Made by a program: the position numbers and the translations under genes. From Tepidisphaeraceae bacterium (lineage in GTDB: Bacteria > Planctomycetota > Phycisphaerae > Tepidisphaerales > Tepidisphaeraceae), in contig DASYHQ010000061.1 of assembly GCA_035998445.1 (NCBI GenBank), positions 186,001-250,000 of the forward strand: a stretch of DNA of 64,000 nucleotides, read 5' to 3'. The notes beneath the pieces were generated by a model that saw nothing but the letters and a program-made list of their open reading frames with translations, did not search any database and was not told the DNA's origin. Within the stretch, counting starts at the first letter, position 1. Each line of letters opens with the position of its first letter. Below, piece after piece: positions 24,695 to 32,591 of this stretch.

Positions 24695-26193
24695 TGCGCG
24701 TCGCCGCCATCCTATCCATGCTGCACGAGCCGGCCGACGCCAACAGCGCCACCCGGCTGTTGCGCAACGCGCCGGTGTTGCAGTGGACGATCGACCGCCT
24801 GCGCAAGGCGAACGGTGTCGCGGGCATCGGCATCCTCTGCTGGGATGATCAACTGGCAGCCACCCGAATGTTCGCCGACCCCGGCACCGTCACCGTGCTT
24901 CCCAAGGGCGTTCGGCGGGCGATCCCGGAACTGGACCGCATCACCGTCGCCCGCACGTGGTCCGACGGTTGGCGCGGTGGGCTGCACAGCACGTGCGCGT
25001 TCGACGCCGGCTTCTACGCTCCATGGATCGTTGAATTGGCTGACTTGCTGAAAGCGGACGCCGTGCTGCTGGCGCCACCGAGCGCCGCTATGGTCGATCC
25101 ACAGATTGCCGGTGCGCTGATCGAGCGTGCAACGTGCAACACGTCACTTGGCATCACGTTCTCCGCGGCGGCCCCGGGGCTGGGTGGGGCGGTGGTGACG
25201 CGGGCGCTGTTGAACACGCTGGTAACGCACGGGTCGCATCCTGGCCGGTTGCTGCACTACATGCCCGAACAGCCAATGCTGGACCCCGTGGGCGGCGAGG
25301 GGTGCGTGAGCGTGCCCGCAAGCGTCTCACGGACGCGCGAGAGCTTTTTAATCGACAGCGATCGCCGCGCCCGCCGCTTCACAGCGGCGGCCCATCCGCT
25401 GAATGGGCAGTTGATGACGACCGGGGCCGAAGAGCTCGCGCGACGGTTGTCTGCAGAACCGGCCGACGACGCGCCACCACGCGATGTGACGATCGAACTG
25501 AACACGACCCGATCGACGACGCCGATCTACCTGCCCGTGCGTGACGCGAGCGACGCCGGCGCAACGCTCGACCTGCGCGCGGTCTTCGGCCTGTTGAACG
25601 ACCTGAAGCACACCGACGACATCCGCCTGACGATCGGCGGGCGTGGCGATCCGCTCGATAGCCCGATCCTGTTCGACGTGGTCGCAGCGGCGCGGGCGGC
25701 GAAGGTGGCGTCGATCCATGTCGAGACGGATCTGGCTACGTTCGACGCGAAGCAGATCGTGCAACTGGCCAGCAGCGAGGTCGACATCGTCAGCCTGTTC
25801 CTGCCCGCGCTGTCGCCCGACACGTACGCCACGGTGATGGGCACCGATGCGATGAAGCGTGTGCTGGACAACCTGAAGACGTTCGTCACCGTTCGCGCCG
25901 CGCGCGGCCGTGGCACGCCGCTGGTGGTGCCGACGTTCGTGAAGCTGGCAGCGAACCTGGCCGAGATGGACGCGTGGTACGACCAGTGGCTATCCGCTCT
26001 CGGCGTCGCCGTCATTGTGGGGCCGCGGGCGCTCGGCGCGGCACGACTGGAACTGGCCGACATGTCGCCCGCCATGGGTCGCAATGCCGCCGATCGGCCA
26101 CTGCGCTTGTACCTGCGCTGCGACGGTAGCACGACGACGTGCGACGCGGATGTGATCGCACTTTCACCTCCTCTGGAGACGCAACTCGTATGA
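24691..26193 (+). CDS. SpsF-like nucleotidyltransferase fused to a degenerate radical-SAM/SPASM-like domain
   Basis: A 500-residue protein. The N-terminal ~230 residues resemble the GT-A-like fold of SpsF-type cytidylyltransferases but lack a clear nucleotide-binding signature. The rest aligns by pattern with radical SAM proteins: a strand-turn (VTIELNTTRSTTPIYLPV, 266-283) where CX3CX2C should be, IRLTIGGRGDPLDSP, FVKLAANLAEMDAWYDQW, and a SPASM-like LRCDGSTTTCDAD end (C477, C484). The three cluster cysteines are missing, so it should not make a radical. ATGA overlaps join it to both neighbours, implying tight co-expression with the sugar pathway. Function unknown, perhaps a binding or scaffolding protein. 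Confidence 0.65.
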   Translation: MMRVAAILSMLHEPADANSATRLLRNAPVLQWTIDRLRKANGVAGIGILCWDDQLAATRMFADPGTVTVLPKGVRRAIPELDRITVARTWSDGWRGGLHSTCAFDAGFYAPWIVELADLLKADAVLLAPPSAAMVDPQIAGALIERATCNTSLGITFSAAAPGLGGAVVTRALLNTLVTHGSHPGRLLHYMPEQPMLDPVGGEGCVSVPASVSRTRESFLIDSDRRARRFTAAAHPLNGQLMTTGAEELARRLSAEPADDAPPRDVTIELNTTRSTTPIYLPVRDASDAGATLDLRAVFGLLNDLKHTDDIRLTIGGRGDPLDSPILFDVVAAARAAKVASIHVETDLATFDAKQIVQLASSEVDIVSLFLPALSPDTYATVMGTDAMKRVLDNLKTFVTVRAARGRGTPLVVPTFVKLAANLAEMDAWYDQWLSALGVAVIVGPRALGAARLELADMSPAMGRNAADRPLRLYLRCDGSTTTCDADVIALSPPLETQLV

Positions 26194-26915
26194 ACACGCT
26201 CGGCGTCATCCTCGCGCGGGCCGGCAGTGTCGGCCTGCCGAGCAAGCACCTGCTGCCGCTGCTCGGCCGGCCGGTGATCTCGTACACGTTCGCCCACGCC
26301 CAGGCGGCGTTGTGGCTCACGCACGTCGTGCTCTCGACCGATTGCGCGCAGTTGCGCGGCATGGCCCAGGCCGTCGGCATTGATACCGTCGTCCGGCCGG
26401 CTCACCTGGCGACGTCGGACGCGTCGGTGCAGGACGCGATGCTGCACGCGATGGACGAGATCGAGTCGACCAGCGACTTCCACGCCGACGCGCTCGTCGT
26501 CCTGTACGGCAACGTGCCCGTGCGCACCGAAGGCGTGATTGACCGCGCGATCGAGATGCTGGAGCGCACCGGCTGCGATTCCGTCCGCACGTTCTGCCCG
26601 GTGGGCAAGTGGCATCCCGCGTGGATGTCGAAATTGTCCGACGATGGCATCGTCGAGGCATTGCACCCCGGCAGCATCCACCGCCGCCAAGACCTGCAAC
26701 CGCTGCTGCTGCACGATGGTGGCGCGGTGGTGGTATCGCGCGAGTCGATGTTGCGCGGCCGTGCGATGCCGAACGATCCGCACGCCTTCTTCGGCGTCGA
26801 CCGCCGGGGCGTTCGCACCGAGCAGGGCGACGTGATCGAGGTCGACCACCAGCGCGACCTATACTGGGCCGAGGCGGTACTGCGCGACCAGCAGGCGATG
26901 CGGAAGGCGTCGTAG
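26190..26915 (+). CDS. CMP-nonulosonate (sialic/legionaminic-type) cytidylyltransferase
   Basis: A 241-residue NeuA/PseF/LegF-like enzyme, which activates a nonulosonic acid with CTP to give the CMP-sugar. The nucleotide-binding start MNTLGVILARAGSVGLPSKH matches the family pattern (usually ARxGSKGxxxKN), followed by PLLGRPVISYTF and the core VVLYGNVPVRTEGVIDRAI. Ser-Val replaces the usual Ser-Lys in the signature, which may affect CTP binding. The open frame begins at 26139, but the ATG at 26190 overlaps the previous stop and has ctggag upstream, which fixes the start. It lies 59 bp before the NeuB-type gene. Confidence 0.8.
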   Translation: MNTLGVILARAGSVGLPSKHLLPLLGRPVISYTFAHAQAALWLTHVVLSTDCAQLRGMAQAVGIDTVVRPAHLATSDASVQDAMLHAMDEIESTSDFHADALVVLYGNVPVRTEGVIDRAIEMLERTGCDSVRTFCPVGKWHPAWMSKLSDDGIVEALHPGSIHRRQDLQPLLLHDGGAVVVSRESMLRGRAMPNDPHAFFGVDRRGVRTEQGDVIEVDHQRDLYWAEAVLRDQQAMRKAS

Positions 26916-26974
26916 CGGTCGGCGAGTTTCGCTTGGGTCTGGCTTGACGAACGAATCGAAGTTTCGGAACAACC

Positions 26975-28015
26975 ATGCAAATCGCAGATCGACAAATCGG
27001 GATCGAGCACCGCACCTTCGTCATCGCCGAGATTGGTGTGAACCATAACGGGTCGGTCCGCCGGGCACTGGAACTGGTGGACCTGGCCGCGGCGGCGGGG
27101 GCGGATGCGGTGAAGCTGCAGCTGTTCTCGGCCGACCGGTTGATGAACGACGCCGCCCAGTTCGCGTCGTATCAAAAGTCGCGCGTCGACGCGGCGTCAC
27201 CAGCGGCCATGCTGCGGCAGTACGAGCTGACGACGCTCGACACGCTGCGCGTCGTCGACGCGATCCGCAACCGTGGGCTGGTGCCGATCGCCACGCCGTT
27301 CTCGTTGGACGACGTGGACGCGGTCGTCTCGTTGAACCTGCCGGCGATCAAGATCGCTTCGCCCGACCTCGTGAACCGCCCGCTGCTGTCGCGCGCCGCT
27401 GAGACGGGCCTGCCGATGCTGGTCTCCACCGGCGCCGCGACCATGGGCGAGGTGTCGATCGCGACGGAATGGCTGACCGACCTGCAGGCGACGTTCGCGC
27501 TGCTGCACTGCGTCAGCAGTTACCCCACGACGCTGGCCGACGCGAATTTGCGATGGATCGGCGAGCTGGCGCGGTTCGGCTGCACGGTGGGGTATTCGGA
27601 TCACACGACTGAACCGCTCGCCGGCGCGCTGGCGGTGGCGAGCGGGGCGAGCATTGTGGAAAAGCACCTCACCTACGACCGCGGCGCCGCGGGGCCCGAT
27701 CACGCGGCCAGCGCCGACCCGGTCGGCTTCGCGCAGTACGTGAACGCCATTCGTTTGGCAGACACGGTGCGCGGCGCCGCGGGCAAGCGCGTGCTGGACT
27801 GCGAGCAGGACGTGCGAAAGGTCAGCCGGCAAAGCCTGGTGATCGCCCGCGCACTGCGCGCCGGTGAACGCGTGGGCGCAACCGATTTGATCGTGCAACG
27901 GCCCGGCGTGGGCATCCCCGCGGCGCAGTGGCCGATCGCGATCGGCAAGACCGTCCGCCGCGACGTGCCCGCGGGCACGATGCTGTCGTGGGAGATGCTC
28001 AGCGACGCGGCGTGA
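26975..28015 (+). CDS. neuB: N-acetylneuraminate/legionaminate synthase (NeuB family)
   Basis: A 346-residue NeuB-family synthase that condenses phosphoenolpyruvate with an N-acetylmannosamine-type sugar to form a nine-carbon nonulosonic acid. The barrel begins FVIAEIGVNHNGS with the conserved NHNG motif, then DAVKLQLF (usually KFQxF), IKIASPDL and CVSSYPT; EKHLTYDR is also present. A C-terminal SAF (antifreeze-like) domain covers about 285-346 with RPGVGIPA. Whether the product is sialic, legionaminic or a related acid cannot be told from sequence. The start ATG 26975 follows gaacaacc. It is fourth in the operon. Confidence 0.88.
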   Translation: MQIADRQIGIEHRTFVIAEIGVNHNGSVRRALELVDLAAAAGADAVKLQLFSADRLMNDAAQFASYQKSRVDAASPAAMLRQYELTTLDTLRVVDAIRNRGLVPIATPFSLDDVDAVVSLNLPAIKIASPDLVNRPLLSRAAETGLPMLVSTGAATMGEVSIATEWLTDLQATFALLHCVSSYPTTLADANLRWIGELARFGCTVGYSDHTTEPLAGALAVASGASIVEKHLTYDRGAAGPDHAASADPVGFAQYVNAIRLADTVRGAAGKRVLDCEQDVRKVSRQSLVIARALRAGERVGATDLIVQRPGVGIPAAQWPIAIGKTVRRDVPAGTMLSWEMLSDAA

Positions 28016-28049
28016 TCTAAAGTGCGAAGTCGGAAAGTGAAAGGCGGAA

Positions 28050-29204
28050 GTGAAAGCGACGGCTCGCAAGCGCATCTGTTTCGTCACCGGCACGCGGGCC
28101 GAGTACGGATTGATGCGCTCCACGCTCGCGGTCATCGCGCAGCATCCAAGTCTAGAACTGCAGCTCGTCGCTACCGGCATGCACCTGCATCGGCGGTACG
28201 GACGAACGATCGATGAGATCCGGCGCGACGGGTGGACGGTCGACGCGACCGTGCCGTGGCCATTGGATGCTGACACGCCCGCGGCCGTCGCGGCCCGCAC
28301 GGGCGCCGCGATGGCGAAGCTGGCGGCGACGTACGAGCGGTTGCAGACCGACGTCGTCCTCGTTGTCGGTGATCGCGTCGAGGCCTTCGCGGCGGCGGCG
28401 GCAGGGCAGGTGTCGCAGCGGGTGGTCGCCCATGTCCATGGTGGCGATCGGGCCGCGGGGCAGATCGACGACGCACTCCGCCATGCCATCACCAAACTCG
28501 CCCACGTCCACTTCCCCGCTACGCCTGCCAGTGCGGCACGCATCGTGAAGCTGGGTGAAGATCCTCGGCGGATCCATCGCGTCGGCGCGCCGGGCATCGA
28601 TGGCATTGCGACCGCTGCGGCGCCGATGGCGGTGTTGCGCGAGCGCTTCCCCGGTTTGCGCGAGGGGCAGTTCGCGCTAATCGTGCTGCACCCGACCGAC
28701 GCCACGGGCGAGACCGAGTCATCGCGCGCAAGTACGGTGTTGCGCGCCTCGCGGGCCGCCGGCATCGAGCAGGTCGTGGTGATCTACCCCAACAGCGACC
28801 CCGGTTCGCAGCCGATCATCCGTTGCTGGGAAGCGCGGCAGGCCGAGATCGACTTCCTGCTGCCCGACGCCCCGCGGGACGTGTTTCTCGGACTGATGCG
28901 CCGCTGCGCCGTGATGGTCGGCAACAGCAGCGCCGGCATCATCGAGGCCGGCGCCCTCGGGACACCCGTCGTCAACGTCGGCGACCGTCAGGCCGGTCGC
29001 GAGCGCGGGGCGAACGTGGCGGACGTCGGGTTCCGTGCCAGCGAGATCACGCTGGCGGTGCGAAGTGCGCTATCCATCGACCGAACAGGCAGGCCCGATA
29101 AAACGCATCCGTATGGTGGCGGGCGGGCGGGGGTTCGCATCGCGGCAGCGCTGGATCGCTTGATGATCAACAACCGGTTGCTGCGGAAGCTGATCGCGTA
29201 CTAG
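28050..29204 (+). CDS. neuC: UDP-GlcNAc 2-epimerase, hydrolysing (NeuC/LegG type)
   Basis: A 384-residue member of the UDP-N-acetylglucosamine 2-epimerase family. The N-terminus ICFVTGTRAEYGLMRSTL is the NeuC-type signature (GTRAEYG), followed by VVGDRVEAFAAA, HVHGGDRAAGQIDDALRHAI and the C-terminal substrate loop MVGNSSAGIIEAG. The family splits UDP from a GlcNAc-type sugar with inversion at C2, supplying the mannosamine substrate for NeuB, so the order NeuA-NeuB-NeuC gives a consistent pathway. LegB/LegC/LegH-type genes for legionaminic acid are absent from the window. The start is a GTG at 28050, weakly supported. Confidence 0.82.
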   Translation: MKATARKRICFVTGTRAEYGLMRSTLAVIAQHPSLELQLVATGMHLHRRYGRTIDEIRRDGWTVDATVPWPLDADTPAAVAARTGAAMAKLAATYERLQTDVVLVVGDRVEAFAAAAAGQVSQRVVAHVHGGDRAAGQIDDALRHAITKLAHVHFPATPASAARIVKLGEDPRRIHRVGAPGIDGIATAAAPMAVLRERFPGLREGQFALIVLHPTDATGETESSRASTVLRASRAAGIEQVVVIYPNSDPGSQPIIRCWEARQAEIDFLLPDAPRDVFLGLMRRCAVMVGNSSAGIIEAGALGTPVVNVGDRQAGRERGANVADVGFRASEITLAVRSALSIDRTGRPDKTHPYGGGRAGVRIAAALDRLMINNRLLRKLIAY

Positions 29205-29341
29205 CGGCCACCGTGACCGAGCGAAAGCATCTTCCCGCAAAAGCGGGGCGGGTCAGAATTAGGTTCAATCCGATGATTAAGCTCTGCGGGTTTCTGCTCG
29301 ATACTGCAGGTAGCCGCTTAGTTTGTTCGAAGGATCGCTGA

Positions 29342-30214
29342 ATGGGAACCACACCGCTGCCTGAATCGCAAAGCATTGTGTCCGACGCCGTGCGCAAGGT
29401 GACGATGCTCGCGACGTTGCCCGAGGTGACCTCGCGCATCATCCGCACCGTGGAGGACCCCAAGAGCACCGCCAGCGCGCTGCACAAGATCGTGTCGCAC
29501 GACCCGGCGCTGGTCACCCGCATCCTGAAGGTCGTCAACAGTTCGTTCTACGGGTTGCCCGGGCAGATCGGCAGCATCGAGCGCGCGATCGTGCTGCTGG
29601 GGCTGAACGCGGTGAAGAATATCGCCGTCGCCGCCAGCCTCGGACAGATGTTCCGCGGCGCGACACTCTGCGAGGGATACACGGCCAAGGACCTGTGGAC
29701 GCACTGCGTCGCGGTCGCCGTCACGTCGCGCGAGTTGGCCAAGCAGATGAAGGTCTCCCTGGCCGACGAGGCGTTCCTGGCCGGCATGATTCACGACGTG
29801 GGCCTGCTGGTGTCGCTTCAACTGTGGCCCGAGAAGCTGCGCAACATCTGCGACGCGTCGCGCACCGGCCAGCAGCCGTTCTGCGAGATCGAGCGCGCGA
29901 TGGTCGGCGTCGACCACCAGCAGCTGGGCATGGGCCTGGCCGAGCAGTGGAAGTTCCCGCGGTCGTGCCAGCTGGTGGCGGGCTTCCACCATCAACCGCA
30001 GGTGCTGTCGGACGACAGCCGGACGCTGGTGACGATCGTCCACGTCGCCGACACGATCTGCTGCGGCACGGCGCACGGCTTCCCGCTGACGGCCGCCCAT
30101 CAAACGCTCGACGCGCGCCTGCTGGCCGATGCGCACATCACGCCCGCAATCGTGGAAAGCGTGAAGGCCAGGCACGAGGAAATCCTTCAGGCCGCCGAGG
30201 CTTCGCTGGGGTGA
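29342..30214 (+). CDS. HDOD-domain signalling protein
   Basis: A 290-residue protein, essentially a single HDOD domain (about 25-225), an HD-related output or scaffold domain common in bacterial signalling and motility control. The pattern LPEVTSRIIRTVEDPKST, then HDPALVTRILKVVNSSFYGLP and FLAGMIHDVGLL, is diagnostic; the HD pair is kept as IHD, but the distal metal ligands of true HD-GYP proteins are not obvious. No GGDEF or receiver domain is attached. It stands 137 bp after the nonulosonic operon, preceded by gaaggatc, and ends just before the giant palindrome at 30223. Confidence 0.85.
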   Translation: MGTTPLPESQSIVSDAVRKVTMLATLPEVTSRIIRTVEDPKSTASALHKIVSHDPALVTRILKVVNSSFYGLPGQIGSIERAIVLLGLNAVKNIAVAASLGQMFRGATLCEGYTAKDLWTHCVAVAVTSRELAKQMKVSLADEAFLAGMIHDVGLLVSLQLWPEKLRNICDASRTGQQPFCEIERAMVGVDHQQLGMGLAEQWKFPRSCQLVAGFHHQPQVLSDDSRTLVTIVHVADTICCGTAHGFPLTAAHQTLDARLLADAHITPAIVESVKARHEEILQAAEASLG

Positions 30215-30222
30215 TCGTCGTT

Positions 30223-30620
30223 CTTCTGTAGGACAGGCATTCCTGCCTGTCTCTCCCCCCGTATTATCTCTTCTATCTTCTGTGGCACAGGCATTCTTGC
30301 CTGTGTCTCTTCCTTTCTTTTATCTTCCTGGTGGGACGACGGACATTCTTGTCCGGACCCATGCACTTGACGAAGGGCCTCGCAGTTCGTCATCCTGAGG
30401 TACTTCGAAGGATCTCCCCCCATATTCGCTTCGTGAAGGAAGAGATCCTTCGGAGTGCCTCAGGATGAGGAGGTTTCGTCAAGTGCATAGATACGGACAA
30501 GAATGTCCGTCCCACCAAGAGAATAGAGAGAAGAGACACAGGCCAGAATGCCTGTGCCACAGAAGAAAGAGGAGAAGACTACGGGGGGAGAGACCGGCAG
30601 GAATGCCTGTCCAACAGAAG
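30223..30620. repeat. ~400-bp nested palindrome with internal hairpin modules
   Basis: The left arm 30223-30419 and the right arm 30442-30620 are inverted copies with only scattered mismatches and short gaps. Within each arm are smaller palindromes: acaggcattcctgcctgt (30234-30251), cacaggcattcttgcctgtg (30286-30305), ggacattcttgtcc, and tcatcctgaggtacttcgaa with its partner ccttcggagtgcctcagg. The centre is near 30431. The structure occupies nearly the whole gap between the convergent HDOD and histidine kinase genes. Confidence 0.88.
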
Positions 30621-30673
30621 AGGGGGGATTCTTCGCGGCCGTGGGTTTCCGTTGCCTTGGATCGACGAGCGCA

Positions 30674-32350
30674 TTAAACCATCGTCGGTTGTCGGCGGAC
30701 GTCCTTGGCGCCGCTGTCGATGCGCAGGGGAAGTTTGATCCAGAAGGTCGCGCCTTTGCCGGGTTCGCTTTCGACGCCGAGCGCGCCGCCGAGCAGGGTG
30801 GCCAGTTCTTTGGAGATCGCCAGGCCCAGGCCCGTGCCACTGTGTTGGCGGGTGACGCTGCCGTCGATCTGGCGGAACTTCTCGAAGATCATCTGCTGTT
30901 TTTCCGGTTCGATGCCGATGCCACGGTCGGCGACCGCGACGCGTACGCCGTCACCGTCGAGCCGCGCGGTGAGGTCGATGCGCTCGCCAGCGGGGGAAAA
31001 TTTGATCGCGTTCGACAGCAGGTTGTAGAGGATCTGCTGCAGCTTGGCCGGGTCGTTCTGCAGGATCGGGATGCCGGCGGGCACGTCGATGTCGATCGAG
31101 AGTTTCTTCGGCTCGCACAGCGGCTTGAGGATGTTCGCCAGGCCCTCGAACAAATCGCTCAGGCTCAGCGGTTCCGATCGCACCTCCATCCGGCCGGCCT
31201 CAATCTTGGCCAGGTCCAGCAGGTCGTTAATCAGGTCCAGCAGGTTGCGGCCGCTCTGGGCGATGTTCTGCACGTAGCGCGTGCTCTTGGCGTCGGTGGG
31301 GGTCGTGTCCTTCAGCAGTTCGGCGAAGCCCAAGATGCTGTTGAGCGGCGTGCGCAGCTCGTGGCTGACGTTGGCGAGGAACTCGCTCTTCAACCGGTTC
31401 GACTCGTACAACGCCACGTTGCTCTCGGCCATCTGGCCCAATTTCAGGTCGAGGCTCTTGTTGATCGCGCGCAGCTGGTCGGCATTGCCCTTCAGGTTCG
31501 ACAGCATCGTGTTGAACGTCTCCGACAGCTGTTGAAATTCGTCGCCGGTGCTGATGTCGGATCGAATGTTCAGGTCGCCACTGCTGACCTTCTCGGCCGT
31601 CTCCTGCAGCACGCGCACGGGCTGCAGGATAAGGCGCGTGATGATCAGGTAGAGCACGATGATCGCCAGCGTGCCCGCAAACAGGCCGGCCGCCAGCAGC
31701 AGCACGCGGTTCAGCAGCATCTGGTTGTCGTTCAACTGCGATTCGATGTCGACGCTGACGATGCCCAGCAGCGTGCCGCGCGTCGTCGGCTTCACCGCGG
31801 CGCTCGCGAGAACCCGCTGGCCGGCGGACAGGGTGCTGGGTGGCACCGCTGCGGTCGTCGGATTTGCGTTGCCGACACGTGCCGCTGGCGCGGTAGTTGC
31901 AAGACTGCTGACGGTCGCGTGGCAGCGCAGGCACTCGACCGTCGCGCGCAGCTCACGCGCGTAGCGGTATCCGATGCCGTCGGCACGGTCGTAACGCTGG
32001 TAAACGAAGTCCTGCTTATCCAACCGGCGCAACCGCGACGGCGCACGGCTCTCGAATCGCGTGAGCGACTCGGGATCGACGTCGCTGCCGATCAAACGGA
32101 CGCCGTTGCGGGGCACTGTGGAACTGTCGTCGGGCCAGTCCAAGCGCGCGGTGGGATGGGCGATGTGATCGCGGATCGCCTGGTCGGCCAGCACGCTGGC
32201 GGCGCGGCGGTCAACGTCCTTCATCAACCCTTCGATCCGTTGGCCCGGCACCAGCAACGCTGCTGAAATGATCAGCACCACCGCGCCCCCGAACAGGAGC
32301 TGGCACTTGGCCGCAAGCGAGATGTGCGCTTCCCGGATCCGCTTGAACAT
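30674..32350 (-). CDS. Membrane sensor histidine kinase with periplasmic c-type heme motif
   Basis: A 558-residue histidine kinase. Helix 1 is at about 15-35, a sensor domain at 36-212, helix 2 at 214-240, a HAMP domain at 240-290, HisKA with H330 in ANVSHELRTP, and an HATPase domain with NLLSNAIKF, DRGIGI and GTGLGLAI. The sensor carries CLRCH at 140-144, the CXXCH site for covalent heme c, in the setting seen in DUF3365 (Tll0287-like) sensors, so redox or gas sensing is likely. It is divergent from the NtrC-type regulator (241 bp between starts), its likely partner. It converges on the HDOD gene across the giant palindrome. Confidence 0.88.
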   Translation of the reverse strand: MFKRIREAHISLAAKCQLLFGGAVVLIISAALLVPGQRIEGLMKDVDRRAASVLADQAIRDHIAHPTARLDWPDDSSTVPRNGVRLIGSDVDPESLTRFESRAPSRLRRLDKQDFVYQRYDRADGIGYRYARELRATVECLRCHATVSSLATTAPAARVGNANPTTAAVPPSTLSAGQRVLASAAVKPTTRGTLLGIVSVDIESQLNDNQMLLNRVLLLAAGLFAGTLAIIVLYLIITRLILQPVRVLQETAEKVSSGDLNIRSDISTGDEFQQLSETFNTMLSNLKGNADQLRAINKSLDLKLGQMAESNVALYESNRLKSEFLANVSHELRTPLNSILGFAELLKDTTPTDAKSTRYVQNIAQSGRNLLDLINDLLDLAKIEAGRMEVRSEPLSLSDLFEGLANILKPLCEPKKLSIDIDVPAGIPILQNDPAKLQQILYNLLSNAIKFSPAGERIDLTARLDGDGVRVAVADRGIGIEPEKQQMIFEKFRQIDGSVTRQHSGTGLGLAISKELATLLGGALGVESEPGKGATFWIKLPLRIDSGAKDVRRQPTMV

Positions 32351-32591
32351 GAGACCGCGATTCTACCGAAGGGGGCGGGGCATACCATTGATGTGCAGCT
32401 CAGCGAGTTTCGGGGAGCGTCTGAACCAGTACCGCTACCGTCCGCCGGCACTCATCAACCACCCCCCGTAGCTCCTGTGAAAGTAGTCAGATTTATCCAA
32501 TCGCGAAGATTTGGCGTTGTCCGCCGTGTTCGGCATATGCTATGACGATTAGTCAGAGTCGTGCCATTTTACGCTTGAAAACGAGGACCCT

